64,000 nucleotides of DNA from Bedellia somnulentella. Taxonomy: Eukaryota; Arthropoda; Insecta; Lepidoptera; Bedelliidae. The stretch's first letter is position 1; each line of letters begins with the position of its first letter. The position numbers and the translations under genes were made by a program. Below are positions 1 through 10,302 of this stretch, one piece after another. The notes beneath the pieces were generated by a model. That model saw only the letters and a program-made list of their open reading frames with translations. It ran no database searches and was not told the DNA's origin. The DNA lies in contig OY755191.1 in assembly GCA_963576735.1 (NCBI GenBank), forward strand, positions 11,065,608 through 11,129,607. The letters are read 5' to 3'.

Positions 1-807
1 TGATTTAAAATATATCTGCTTCGAAGGTTTAAAATTTTATTAGGGTTAGAAGAGATACGTATGAAATTATTGTTGTCGATTTGATAAGATTTGAAGATCT
101 CCATCGTAGTATTCGTAGTGGAGTAAGGCCTAGTGATTTGGCACTTAATTGAGGGAGGGGTTACATGGACAGTGGAGTGATGTGCGTTGCCAAAAATTTT
201 ATCTTATTGTCTCTATAGTTAGTCGCAAACCTAATTATGAGTCCTAATTACTTGTTTATACCGACAATAAAATTGGAGTTGACCCCTGACTTCTTTTAAA
301 CTCTACCTTTTAAATGATAGTGACCCAACCTAACTTGGTGGACAAAAATTGATGGTTTAGTTGAAAGGGAAATAGGACAAAACATACCCTAGCTAAAGGA
401 TCACAACCAAAAGTTATCCATCCTACCTATACATTGCACACAAAGAGTTCGTGTAAACAATTTCCCCATTTTCTTCTATTTTGACTACGCCGAGTCCCAT
501 TTATACCTAGTATTGAATAAAAACAAGAGCTGTGAAACTTAAAATGTGGCTGCAGTAATATTTCATATTAGAATGTTGTGTGAACGATGGATGCCGAATA
601 TTTTGTTAGCGTACTTTGAATAATCATATGCTTTTGCAAGAATATAAATGAATTAAAAGTAAACGCATTACATCATTTCTTACTGAGATATAATAGGTTT
701 TTGCTTCTAGCAGAATTCAATATTTTTTTATCCATGATTTATATTCAGAATAGGTTTTTTCTTCGATTTTCTTGTCATCATGATCATCTATTTAACACAC
801 TTTTCAG
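1..807. other. Unassigned AT-rich sequence
   Basis: I see no gene, tRNA or recognisable transposon here. The last bases run into the acceptor-like tract before the possible exon at 808. Confidence 0.4.
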
Positions 808-911
808 ATTCATCTATTCTTGCTTCAAAGAGTACAAAGAAATCAACAGACACATTACCTGAGGTAGAGACGTACAGAGAGTCCAGAAGCCAAACGAAAC
901 ACTCGGTTAAG
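808..911 (+). CDS. Possible internal exon of an unidentified gene
   Basis: This 104-nt segment lies between an acceptor-like tract (cacacttttcag, ending at 807) and a consensus donor (aag|gtaagt at 911/912). It is open in a polar, Ser/Thr/Lys-rich frame containing SKSTKKSTDTLPEVE. It would start by completing a codon with two nucleotides and end in phase 0. No domain is recognisable and no partner exon was found with certainty. The GC-rich island at 5170-5249 is a candidate only if the phases can be reconciled. It may belong to a gene whose body lies upstream of the window. The call rests on splice signals and composition alone. Confidence 0.35.
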
Positions 912-1784
912 GTAAGTCTAGTAGTAAAATATGTTATTCCTTGTGCTTATTATAGAAGTAGAATTACTGGAAAAAAACCCGCACAAAACAGTAGTCTTGT
1001 AAAGGGTAAGTATTCAAATAATAAGGGACTTTCAAGTTTTAATAAATATAATTATGTGTCTGTATAAGAGACTTTTACATAATCTTAAATCTGTTTTGCT
1101 AAAAACTTAAAAAAAATATATGATTTTGTATACAAATCCTTATTATCACCTACCCGTGTACCAAAGGTTATCAAATATATAACTCCATTTGCAATAATAA
1201 AGAAGAAGTGACTCCTCCTGATATTTATCATGACTCTCTACGTTCGTTTCGTAAAAAATGCATAGAAATAATTTAATAAGTACTATTATAATAATTATAA
1301 TATTTTACACAATACTTTACTTTAAGAAAAACTATTTTAATATTAATTTATTTTATTTCTTTTTTATACTGTTAATGTTTTAATTTTAATTTGATCTCAA
1401 TTTTAATTTAATTTCAATTTATTTATAATATCTTTGTTTATGATTCTTTTTGAAATTGTTTATATACGAACTTCCATTGAATTAAATTTACATTATTTTA
1501 TTTTGAATCATTTATATTTGTATCAAACATTGTATAGTTCAACTTACAAGGTAATGCTGTGCATGCTGTTTTGGTACTGCATCTGAGCAAAACATTATGT
1601 CTTTTGGAAAATATAATATTATGATGTTGTACTGTGTGCATGCCCAATAAATAAATAAATAAATTAGGCTTAGTAGTTCAATCGTAATCGTAACTTCCAA
1701 CCCCTGAAATATCAGTAAGAGTTGAAGTCTAGTTTCCTATAACCGCAAGCAAGCAAGGCAAATAAATGATGATAAATAAAATAA
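912..1784. other. Noncoding AT-rich sequence with a LINE-like (AATA)n end
   Basis: No gene is seen. Around 1645-1665 an AATAAATAAATAAAT run follows sequence that could be a retroelement 3' end on the plus strand. Confidence 0.35.
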
Positions 1785-2427
1785 ATGATAAGCTAGAAAG
1801 CTAGTGACGGTTTTTTCAGACGCGATATCTTAGAGTCTTTTTGTCTCATCGACTAACAACCTCAGTTAAATTACTCAGTTAATCATTTAAAAATATACTT
1901 ATATGTAATAAAATAATGTACTATGTTTATTACGTTGATGTATGTTGCAAAGTTTGTCTATCTTATTTTTACTTATTTCTATACGTATGTATATCTTCGG
2001 TAATTGTGGTAAATTTAAATGAATATTACTGAAGATTTATAATTGGCTCACGATAATTTATATAGTAGTTCATAAGTTATTTCTTGCTGTTAATCTTCCA
2101 AAAAGGAGTGGAGTGCAGTATAACGGCAAGCTGGAAAGCTAGTGTGGGTAGACGGTTGTTCCAGACGTGATCTATAGAATTCCTAAGATATGTATAGTAA
2201 AGTCTCAGTAAGCTAAGTCTAGTTGAGTAAAATCGCAAGCTAGATAGCTAGTGTGGGTAGACGGTGGTTTCAGACGCGATCCAAAAACTTACTAAGATAT
2301 GGATGGTAAATTATATTATCAGTAAGCTAAGTCTAGTTGAGTAAAACCGTGAGCTAGAAAGCTAGTGTGGGAGAAGGTTGTTTCAGACGCGATCTAAAAA
2401 CTTACTAAGATAAGGATGGTAAATTAT
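1785..2427. repeat. Tandem array of ~110-bp units, left part
   Basis: Units contain GCTAGTGTGGGTAGACGGTT followed by a TTTCAGACGCGAT-type motif and a GATGGTAAATTAT segment. The GCTAGTGTGG anchor recurs at 2138, 2247 and 2361, giving spacings of 109 and 114 bp. A diverged unit lies at about 1790-1850. The array resumes at 3707 and again at about 5035, so the RTE dimer and the Penelope-like element are later insertions in it. Confidence 0.75.
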
Positions 2428-2745
2428 ACATACATACATACATACATATTCTCACGCCGTTAGTTCCCATTGGGGTAGGCAGAGACTATCGATCGCCACT
2501 TTGTACGATCCTGGCAAACCTCTATGGCTTCGTTTACGTCCATCAATCTTTTCATACATGCTCTTTTATTCTTCATACTGCGGACACCTGCCTTTTTGAG
2601 CACATTTTCTATTTGATCCAAATGTGTCCTCCGAGGTCGTCCTCTACTAACATTACCTTCCACATTGGCTCTATATATCTCTTTCACCAATTTACTGTCA
2701 TCCATCCTCTCTATGTGCCCAAACCATCTCAACATTCCTTTTTCT
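2428..2745 (-). mobile_element. RTE LINE, 5'-truncated 3' end (inner half of a dimer)
   Basis: The minus strand encodes the C-terminal end of an RTE-type reverse transcriptase ([11 protein letters not shown], then [15 protein letters not shown], ending SAYPNGN). It finishes in a GGCGTGAGAATATGTATG-type tail. The fragment is joined head-to-tail to the longer copy at 2746-3706. A GGTAAATTAT target duplication flanks the pair as a unit (2418-2427 and 3707-3716). Confidence 0.8.
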
Positions 2746-3706
2746 ATACATACATACATACATACATATTCTCACGCCGTTAGTTCCCATTGGGGTAGGC
2801 AGAGACTATCGATCGCCACTTTGTACGATCCTGGCAAACCTCTCTGGCTTCGTTTACATCCATCAATCTTTTCATACATGCTCTTTTATTCTTCATACTG
2901 CGGACACCTGCCTTTTTGAGCACATTTTCTATTTGATCCAAATGTGTCCTCCGAGGTCGTCCTCTACTAACATTACCTTCCACATTGGCTCTATATATCT
3001 CTTTCACCAATTTACTGTCATCCATCCTCTCTATGTGCCCAAACCATCTCAACATTCCTTTTTCTATCTTTCTTACAATATCATCTTTTACACCACACCT
3101 TTCACGAATCACATCATTCCTCACACGATCACATAACCTAACATTACACACTTTTCTGAGGGATCTCATTTCTACTGCATTCACTCTACTTTCATGCTTC
3201 TTCTGCCACACCCAACATTCACTGCCATACATAAGCGTAGGAACGAGGACAGCATCATGCACAGCCATTCGGGCCTTTTCAGACACCGACTGACTAGACA
3301 TTAGACTATCCACTGCTCCATTTACCGCATTACCCTTTTTCACTCTTCTCTCGATATCTTCATCACACTTTCCATCCCTAGTAAACAAACTTCCCAAATA
3401 TACAAACTCTTTCACTTGTTCCACTTTCTTACCATTAATCTCAATCACGCATTCGGTCATATTCACCTCTTTCGCCGCTTTCCCTAGTTTCATACTTTTC
3501 ATTGCTTTCATTATTTCTTCCATACTGATCTCACTGTCACTAAAGTCACCCATAACGTCGTTCCAATCAACATTACTGCTGATTGGCGAAGAAATGGATG
3601 AATCCTCTTTTTCAAAGAGTCCCTCAAAATAGTTCTTCCATACTCGTCTTATGCTACTTTCATCCGTCGCCAATTCACCCTGTTCATCTCTATCAATAAG
3701 ATACAA
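2746..3706 (-). mobile_element. RTE LINE with internal deletion of the RT core
   Basis: One open frame of about 308 codons (3706-2780, minus strand) joins an upstream linker region (KNYFEGLFEKED, then MEEIMKAMKSMKLGKAA) directly to the C-terminal region (VEQVKEFVYLGSLFTRDG onward). The palm with the Y/FxDD catalytic box is absent although the frame stays open; the deletion junction is near 3472. The C-terminus matches the copies at 2428 and 35142. Without its palm it cannot make active reverse transcriptase. The 3' end is the shared hairpin, GGCGTGAG and (TATG)n tail. Confidence 0.8.
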
Positions 3707-3750
3707 GGTAAATTATCAGTAAGATAATCCTAGTTGAGGGTAGATGGTTA
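3707..3750. repeat. Tandem-array unit fragment between two insertions
   Basis: The GGTAAATTATCAGTAAGATAA segment of the ~110-bp unit lies between the LINE dimer and the Penelope-like element. Confidence 0.65.
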
Positions 3751-5040
3751 TAATTAAAACAACTATTGATTTACGGATATTTTAATAGCGTGTTATTACA
3801 TTATTTTTAAAGCCCGACGTTTCGAAAACTTTTCAGTTATCATGGTCACGGGAAGACTGAGGTGTTATTTGTCATTATACAGAACTATAAAATTATAATT
3901 TTATTATTTTATTAATAATTATTAATAATAACTACCTTCACAAAAGTTACATTTGCGTTTAATATTTGCTATGTACAAAAAGAGCTAATGTTATCTGGAG
4001 GCTTGCTAGTGTTCTTCCCTTGCTTAGTTGTGCTTATGATCGGGTTCTAAGCAGGTGGTAATTGCCGACCATCATCTCTATTGAAGTTTGGATGTTTCTT
4101 TATTTCAATAGACTCGCGTATCATTCTAGGTATGAATCGATTCTCTTTTGCTAGAATTGTAGGTTTGTCAAAACACATGTGGTAGTTTTGCTTATCGAAG
4201 GTGTGTTCACACAAAGCAGATCTTCCAGGACGCCTATTCTTCACATCAGCAATATGTTCTCTTAAGCGAGTAGCTACACTACGCTTTGTTTGCCGATATG
4301 TATGAAAGACCACACTCACAGTCTAGTTTATAAACACCTGCATCTTGTAAAGGGATCTGACATTTGGTAGGTCTTAAAAACCGACTTATCTTTTGGTGCG
4401 GCTTGAAGTAGGTCTTAATGGAAGCACGCTGTAACACAGTACTAATTTTGTCTGTTACACCCTTTACAAAAGGTAGAGTTGCAGGGAGTCTTTAGACAGT
4501 AGGTGGTTTATCGGAGGAGCGGTGACGTTGGCGGGGCAATTTCGGCTTGTTGTTGTGAAGAACTTGTTTCACATGACTGAGCTCTCCAGCAAGATGGTGT
4601 TCGTCACAAAAAGATGTTTGGCTCTCTGAAACAAAGTTTTACCAACAGTAGCTAACTGAGATGGATGGTGGTGTTAGTCACCATTGAGGTACCTATCAGT
4701 GTGGGTGGGTTTCCTATAAACTGTGTGACTAATTGAGTTATCAGAATTCCTTATCAAGAGGACATCTAGAAAGGCTAAACTATTATTACTCTCTTATTCC
4801 ATTGTAAATTGGATCTTAGGGTTAATGGAATTAAGATGGTCTAGGAATGCAGAGACTATGTTTTTGGGTAGGATTGCAAAAGTATCATCTACGTACCTCT
4901 TATAAACCTTTGGAGTGACAGGAAAGGATTTTAGTGCAATCTCCTCCAATCGTTCCATAAATATATCGGCTACAATAGAAGAGAAAATCAATAGTTGTTT
5001 TAATTATAATGTGCAATCGTGAAAATCTTAGAAAACACTA
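3751..5040 (-). mobile_element. Penelope-like retroelement, decayed
   Basis: Two coding blocks are readable on the minus strand. The block at 4991-4794 has the reverse-transcriptase segment VYKRYVDDTFAILP with the YVDD box, followed by HLNSINPKIQFTME, typical of Penelope RTs. The block at 4319-4047 has the C-terminal GIY-YIG nuclease region (RQTKRSVATRLREHIADVKN, then RMIRESIEIKKHPNFNRDDG). Frames between them are broken. The ends carry inverted copies of TAATTAAAACAACTATTGAT (3751-3770 and the complement ending at 5006). A further 35 bp at the right end recur alone at about 17338-17378. It sits inside the ~110-bp array. Confidence 0.8.
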
Positions 5041-5169
5041 TGGGTAGATGGTTGTTTCAGACGCGATCTAAAAACTTACTAAGATAAGGATGGTAAATTA
5101 TCAGTAAGATAATCCTAGTTGAGTAAAACCGCAAGCTAGAAAGCTAGTGTGGGTAGACGGTTGTTTCAG
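5041..5169. repeat. Tandem array of ~110-bp units, right part
   Basis: The array resumes with GGGTAGATGG at 5042 and a full anchor at 5142, in the same orientation as the left part. Confidence 0.7.
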
Positions 5170-5249
5170 ACGCGAGCCTGCTGCCCGCTCTGCTGGCCGC
5201 GCGCCGCCTCCCCGCGCACCGCCACCAGACCGCCCCCGTCCGCCAGCCG
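5170..5249 (+). other. GC-rich island, possible exon
   Basis: An abrupt 80-bp block of very high GC and CpG content starts right after ttgtttcag and ends at ccg|gtaact, so it looks like an exon with acceptor and donor. All three plus-strand frames are open. The acceptor-like TTTCAG comes from the tandem-repeat unit, which makes the splice reading doubtful. It could be a truncated exon of the gene suggested at 808-911 or an isolated GC-rich relic. Confidence 0.3.
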
Positions 5250-5276
5250 GTAACTATAACTTTATACAATTATACT

Positions 5277-5626
5277 ACATATAAACATAAACGTTCACGC
5301 CGTTTATCCCCGAAGGGGTTGGCAGAGGTACCAATACTTTTGAACTCACATGGCAGCGCTATCTAGTGTCCAGAGAAGGTACCCACGTTTCGCTTGGACA
5401 GTGTACTCACGTGGTAGCGGGCAGGCCTATCGCCGTTTTGTACAAATACACTGTTGTACTTAGCCATGTGGGTTTCCTCACTATGTTTTTTTTTCACCGT
5501 TAACAACCATGATAAATTTAACCACACTTGTCTTAAGCAAAGACAAATTGGCGTAGGCCCGACCCGGGATTAGAACACTAGTCGTCTGCACGGTAAGCGG
5601 TGTTCTACCCACTGAGCTATCACGTT
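5277..5626 (-). repeat. tRNA-derived SINE (family C), near full length
   Basis: Read on the minus strand, a tRNA-like head carries an A box (TAGCTCAGTGGGTAGAACAC) and a B box (GTTCTAATCCC). The body includes TGTGGTTAAATTTATCATGG and GGCCTGCCC, and the 3' end is CCCCTTCGGGGATAAACGGC then GTGAACGTTTATG. Family C is defined by comparing this copy with those at 5960, 13641, 16901/17224, 23588 and 45598. This copy belongs to the variant with GGACACTAGATAGCGCTGCC. Confidence 0.85.
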
Positions 5627-5639
5627 GTATACTCTATTA

Positions 5640-5850
5640 TATAAAATTACTAGCTGACCAGACAGACTTCGTACTGTAAATTTGCTTATCCCGAACTTTA
5701 GGCGTTTTTATAAAAAAAATGTTAAGGGTGGACACTTAACACTTAGGGGTATGAAAAATAGATGTTAGCCGATTCTCAGACCTACTGAATATGCATGCAA
5801 AATTTGGTTAAAATCGGCAAAGCCGTTTCGGATTATATTAGATTTAATGT
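5640..5850 (+). repeat. Dispersed lepidopteran repeat fragment
   Basis: It starts at ACTAGCTGACCAGACAGAC and ends at AATCGGCAAAGCCGTTTCGG. I recognise this arrangement as a very common lepidopteran interspersed repeat. It has no coding content and its class is not decidable here. Confidence 0.5.
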
Positions 5851-5854
5851 GTAT

Positions 5855-5957
5855 TTTATTATATAAAATTATTCGTTTAGTTAGTATCCCAATTAAGTGG
5901 TACTTTAGAGCTAATTTGATCTGTGTCATTTGTTTGTATATATATATATTTAAAAAC
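5855..5957 (+). repeat. Retroelement 3' tail (family D)
   Basis: Contains GTTAGTATCCC, ACTTTAGAGCTAATTTGATC and a (TA)n end. It resembles the tails at 45049-45298 and 60508-60592. Confidence 0.5.
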
Positions 5958-5959
5958 CA

Positions 5960-6308
5960 AGATAACTCAATCGTTAGAACATGCGTTTATCATGCAGAGA
6001 GGCGTCGGTTCGATACCCGAGTCGGGCCTACACCAATGTGCCTTGCTAAAGTCATTTGTGTGGTTAATTTATCTTGGTTGTTAACGGTGAGGGAAAAAAT
6101 CGTTAGGAAACCCACATGACTAGGTTTTACCTACCATACGACGTTACGTACATAAAACGGCGCCAGGCCTGCCCCCTATCCCGTGAGTACGCTGTTTATG
6201 AATACGTGAGTACTCTGAACCCCAGATGACAAAGTCATGTGATGTTCAAAAGTATAACTACCTCTGTTAACCCCTTCGGGGATATACGGCCGTAACGTTT
6301 GAGTTTGA
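5960..6308 (+). repeat. tRNA-derived SINE (family C)
   Basis: The diverged head (ATAACTCAATCGTTAGAACA, B box GGTTCGATACCC) is followed by the family-C body and the CCCCTTCGGGGATATACGGC end. It is the inverse of the copy at 5277-5626, which lies 330 bp away. Confidence 0.8.
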
Positions 6309-7060
6309 GATATGTTTATAATTGTGAAATCTGTGATTCCAGGTTTAGTGATGGGTTGTCAGTGTTCGGTTGCGGGATCATACCCCGGCCGAGACCTCGG
6401 CGGGTTCCCTCACGATTGTCAGTGCGGTGTCCTCATGGCTTCATGGATCATCAACATTAATAGTTTTACAATGCTTACAGTCTTTATTTTTCTTAAGTAT
6501 TGTAGCCACCGTCTTCAGAGTTTTTTTAAATAAAAATACGATTTTTACTGTATGGCTTTTATCTGTTGTCACTATTAATTTAATTATATCTTGCCTATCT
6601 GTTATAATTTGATGGTTTATTTGATTGATGCAATTTAGGCGCAAAGTTGGAAATACACGTGTGAAATATACAGTCAAAATAAGATTTGTCACAGTTGAAA
6701 ACGAATTCCTCGTTTTGTAGCTTAATAATAATATATTTAATTTCAACTCTGCTGAATTATGTCGGAAAATATATTGATAAAGGTTCTGAACTGGTCATGT
6801 TTTACACGCAATGAGTAAGAATTATAGTGTTTAATTAAAGTGAACCTTTTCATGATAATAAGTTTAGCTTTTACTTTGTCGGGATCTATTTTTAATAAGT
6901 TTAGCTATTATATATCGTTTTCATATAGGCGTAATTTTCAATCCAAGTGCCGATGTATTTACGCAGTTTTGCATTTCGTTCTTTGTAAGGCGTCAATATA
7001 TTTAAAAAGCCGAACATTTAGGTGTTAAATTCATTTCTGTGCGATTATTATTCTGTTTCA
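6309..7060. other. No gene seen
   Basis: 6345-6450 is moderately GC-rich, with a tRNA-B-box-like GGTTGCGGGATCATACCCC that could be another SINE head. The rest is AT-rich without recognisable elements. Confidence 0.35.
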
Positions 7061-7597
7061 ATGAGAGGTTTTCTTTTTGAGAAATAAAAAAACAACATAG
7101 TTCCCTAGAGCTCTGTAGATGGCGATGATGTAACTACGTTACTTACTTCAAACTTTCTTCGTGGCGTCAGTCGTGTTGCTACAATAATTTCGCCAATGTC
7201 AACTTTAAAAACATGTGTCACATCACCATGTACCCATTGCGCTTTACGATTTTCATCTTTAGAAAAAAGATGTATTTCTTAATTTTTACATAAATCTACA
7301 AGGCACAGACTCCTCTTCTTTTTTTCTAGGGACATTTTCTCTTTGGCGAGTGAAAACAACAACAAGAATGTTAAATATAAATACCGTCTTTGTTTATTTA
7401 CTTTTAAGCTATTTTGGTTGAAACTGATATTTATTTAGACTTTCAAATCAGAACGTTTTTATGTACGTTCCGTTTTACGATATCATTACATCCAAGTGTG
7501 AAAAACGTTCCGTTCCTACCAGTAACACAGCAAGTCTGGCGCCATCTATCCTGAGAACAGGGAAGAAGAAAAAAAGAAAAAATGGAAAACCTCTCAT
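7061..7597. mobile_element. MITE with ATGAGAGGTTTTC inverted ends, copy 1
   Basis: The terminal inverted repeats ATGAGAGGTTTTC (7061-7073) and GAAAACCTCTCAT (7585-7597) bound a 537-bp noncoding element. A shorter relative with the same ends and interior lies at 28836-29258. No target duplication is clear for this copy. Confidence 0.75.
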
Positions 7598-7966
7598 TCT
7601 CTATAGGTGTGTGTACTTACCTGAATCGAGTTTACAAAATTTCCGACCCTTAAATGAAGCGATTATTAGTATTGTTGATGATGAAAACATTATATTTTTT
7701 ATTATGTTGATTATCCAGCGCTTATAGAATTGGAGCCATGAACTAATGTGTGAATCATGAAGTTACCGATATTTGAATGTTGCCATAGATAATTTAGTCT
7801 AGTGTTACGTCTTGTCATAGTTTTGCACTTGTATAAAATAACACTTTTAAACTTTTTACACCATTAATGTATCCAAAACTATTATGTCAAATAAAATTTT
7901 ATATGCTCAAGTAATAAAAACAAACCTAAACATGTATTTAGTTTTATTGATACTGCAGTGTATTGA

Positions 7967-8209
7967 GCTGTGTTGTATCGGCTTCGAATAGCACTACCCC
8001 ATTTCTTCTGGTGGGTGTACGTAAGAGGTGACTAACGGTATTGGGGCTTACAAGGGATTTTCAGCAATGTGGTTGGAGATCCATCACCAACAACCTTTAT
8101 TTTACCATTTTTTCGCCACTTAACTTTCCAAAAGTGGCTGAGTAATTTCTAATTCCATTGCTCTGGCTACCCTTTCTACCCCTTTATAGCCATTAGCATA
8201 TGTATGTAA
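7967..8209 (+). repeat. Short interspersed repeat, family A
   Basis: Family A is about 250 bp. It starts GCTGTGTAGTGTCGGCTTAG, contains GGGCGATGCGGTTGGAGACC and GTGGCTGAGGAATTTC, and ends in a CCCCTT-loop-AGGGATTTAT hairpin, GCCGTGAGTATATG and (TATG)n. This copy is diverged (GTTGTATCGGCTTCG start). Confidence 0.75.
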
Positions 8210-8216
8210 GATACAT

Positions 8217-8345
8217 TCCATAAAATATCTGTGGTGCTACCAAACTCTTCTAAGCTGGGGGCCAAGTCGAGCGCGAAGCAAACACTGCCGTAACACCATT
8301 TTCTGGAACCGTTTCGCCGTATTTTCAGAGCCCCATTCGAGAACC
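8217..8345 (-). repeat. Hairpin repeat (family F), partial
   Basis: On the minus strand it reads ACGGCAGTGTTTGCTTCGCG, CTCGACTTGG and then CCCCC. It shares this block with 16380-16470. Confidence 0.5.
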
Positions 8346-8716
8346 TCTGGATAGGATTAAAACGCTGAAATTCGTCACCTAGAAATTTGTAATCACACAC
8401 TTGAAATCCAAAATTTCAAGTTGGTAGATCAATTAATTCCGAAGTTAAGCTAATGCAAAGTTTCGCATTTTCGACACTGACTGACTGACTGACTCACTGA
8501 TCATCAAAATAGAACTGGTGCTTCCCATAGACCTAGAGAGCTGAAATTTGGTACAGAGGTAGATTTAACGCCAACATAAAGAAAAAAACTATCAGAACAT
8601 GGTTTATGGAAGATCTGGACTACCTGGTGACGCTGATGAGAAAACATAATAGTACTGCCAAACTATAATAAGCGTTTTTACGAGAAATAGTAATCGATTA
8701 ACTGTATTCTACGCAA
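8346..8716. repeat. Dispersed repeat with a (GACT)n tract
   Basis: GACTGACTGACTGACT at about 8465 and CTAGAGAGCTGAAATTTGG look like a common lepidopteran repeat related to the interior of 14231-14771. No gene is seen. Confidence 0.4.
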
Positions 8717-8720
8717 TTAA

Positions 8721-9502
8721 CCCTTGAACCCTACCCATCCCAGGAGAAACATTATTCCTACCCAGGGGTTTTGTGGACCCCAATATTAACTCATTAATAC
8801 TGAATGAATAAAACACAAATTTAATAAAAGTATTATTTATTAAGAAAGCAAACTAAACAAATATTACAAACAAATTTTTTTTTTTTTTGGTGACACATTC
8901 ATTACATCTGGGCATGGTGTGTTCTCCGCATATAGGTTTTTGGCACATGCCACAGTAAACCTTGGTCTTACGGTCCTTCCCCCTTGGGCAGACAGCACAC
9001 CTTTTTTTTGCAGCGGGAGCAGGAGTAGGGTCGTCCAATGGACGCTTCTTTTTTAAGATTCCTCTTAGGAGCTCTTGAAGATTGGTGGGCAAAGTAGGGC
9101 ATGTTATTCTTTCTTCCATTTGGGGGGTGATCAAGTCCATGGCCAGTTTCTTTAGGAAAACACGTCTTTTCATTTCTTTTCTTGTGGCCATTTTTAAAAG
9201 TACAAATGAATTAACTCCCACTATATTCATAAGACCAAAAAAAATTGCCATTGGCCATCTTTTTGTTCTCCTGGACACACTGTATTTGTTGTTTGTATTC
9301 CTACCCTGGGGTCTGACAAACCCCAAAATAGCAATAATTACGTTCTCAGTGCACGAATGCAAACGCACTACTGGCGACAAGATGGCTGACGGTGTTAACG
9401 AGGAATAGCTTGAGTCACATGACCGTGCGTTTTGTTTCCGCAAAAATATTTTAGTTAAATCAAACGCTGGGGTTTACTGGACCCCCGGGTAGGGTTTAAG
9501 AG
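8721..9502 (-). mobile_element. piggyBac-like element, internally deleted
   Basis: Target site TTAA is duplicated on both sides (8717-8720 and 9503-9506). The imperfect terminal inverted repeats are CCCTTGAACCCTACCC and CTCTTAAACCCTACCC. The minus strand keeps the 3' part of a transposase gene: KYSVSRRTKRWPMAIFFGL and VFLKKLAMDLITPQMEERI of the catalytic-domain end, then a C-terminal cysteine-rich zinc-binding domain (RCAVC, YCGMC, ICGEH, RCNEC). The sequence upstream of NTNNKY does not look like transposase, so the 5' part including most catalytic Asp residues is gone. The copy is non-autonomous. Confidence 0.85.
8853..9443 (-). pseudogene. piggyBac-like transposase, C-terminal remnant
   Basis: The open frame of about 196 codons inside the element at 8721-9502 is authentic only from roughly NTNNKYSVSRR (about residue 51) to the end. 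Its first ~50 residues probably come from the element's terminal region after deletion. The Cys/His spacing of the C-terminal domain is intact. Confidence 0.7.
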
Positions 9503-9539
9503 TTAATAAAAATATTTAGTTCTATAATTATTATTATTT

Positions 9540-9680
9540 ATGTATTAGCACTCAGCTGCGGCTTCGCTCACGTTATTTAGCATTAGTACCAGTATTCGTC
9601 ACTAGATGGCACTGGCTGTATCTTAAATGGCTGTATTTTAAATCCCGCTAGAGTATTTATTTACACATTTAAAAGTTGTT
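9540..9680. repeat. Possible Helitron fragment
   Basis: AGCTGCGGCTTCGCTCACGT and ACTAGATGGCACTGGCTG resemble end and body pieces of the Helitrons at 30019 and 53580. Both ends are not defined. Confidence 0.35.
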
Positions 9681-9761
9681 TCGTGTATTTTAAATATTTG
9701 AGAAGTTGTGGAGTTTATTTTTATTTAATTTCACAAGATAATATCATGTCCAAAAATAACA

Positions 9762-9843
9762 AAAATTGGTGTGGGCCCGTCCAGGGATTTGAATACTCAT
9801 TTTCTGCGCGATTAGCAGTGTTCTACCCACTGAGCTATCACGG
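9762..9843 (-). repeat. tRNA-derived SINE (family C), head only
   Basis: Only the tRNA-like head (GTGATAGCTCAGTGGGTAGA and its B box) and the first body bases survive. Confidence 0.65.
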
Positions 9844-9899
9844 CTAATAAATCTAATAATGATAAAAAAAATTGAATATACCCTTAATGAAAATGAAAC

Positions 9900-10136
9900 A
9901 GGAATTAGGACACTATTATGCTAATATCTGCCCACCTCAGAGGAAACTAATGGCGTAAGTATACGAATGCAATATAAATCCCTTGTTCCTACGCTTAAAG
10001 AATAAAACGGCATGTATAAAATGATTAATGCATGTAGACGAAGCTAGAGAGGTATGCCAGGATTTTACAAACTAGCGATTGAAAGTCTTTGTTTACCCCA
10101 ATGGAAACTGATGGCGTGAGTATAGGAATGTATGTA
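9900..10136 (+). repeat. Two decayed RTE LINE 3' ends
   Basis: Both show the AACTAATGGCGTAAGTATA / AACTGATGGCGTGAGTATA type of end preceded by the CGAAGCTAGAGAGGTATGCC coding trace of the RTE C-terminus. They lie at about 9900-9990 and 10005-10136. Confidence 0.55.
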
Positions 10137-10302
10137 TTGTTTACTACTTTTAACAAGAACTGGAATAATAAAAATATATTAATATTATTATGATAAAAAT
10201 AAACGAGAGAACGGATACTCCAAACATAATCTTAAAATAACTTATTTACACGTTCTGTAGCGCTTACTTCACTTTATGAACTCGTTGACGCAGATAGATA
10301 TT

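Noticed and set aside
2665..3293. Plus-strand open frames ([16 protein letters not shown] and similar)
   Set aside because: Antisense shadows of the RTE reverse transcriptase; the same shadows recur at 35326-35677.
5847..6119. 90-codon plus-strand frame
   Set aside because: Lies in a retroelement tail and a family-C SINE.
9082..9408. Plus-strand 108-codon frame
   Set aside because: Antisense of the piggyBac-like transposase remnant.
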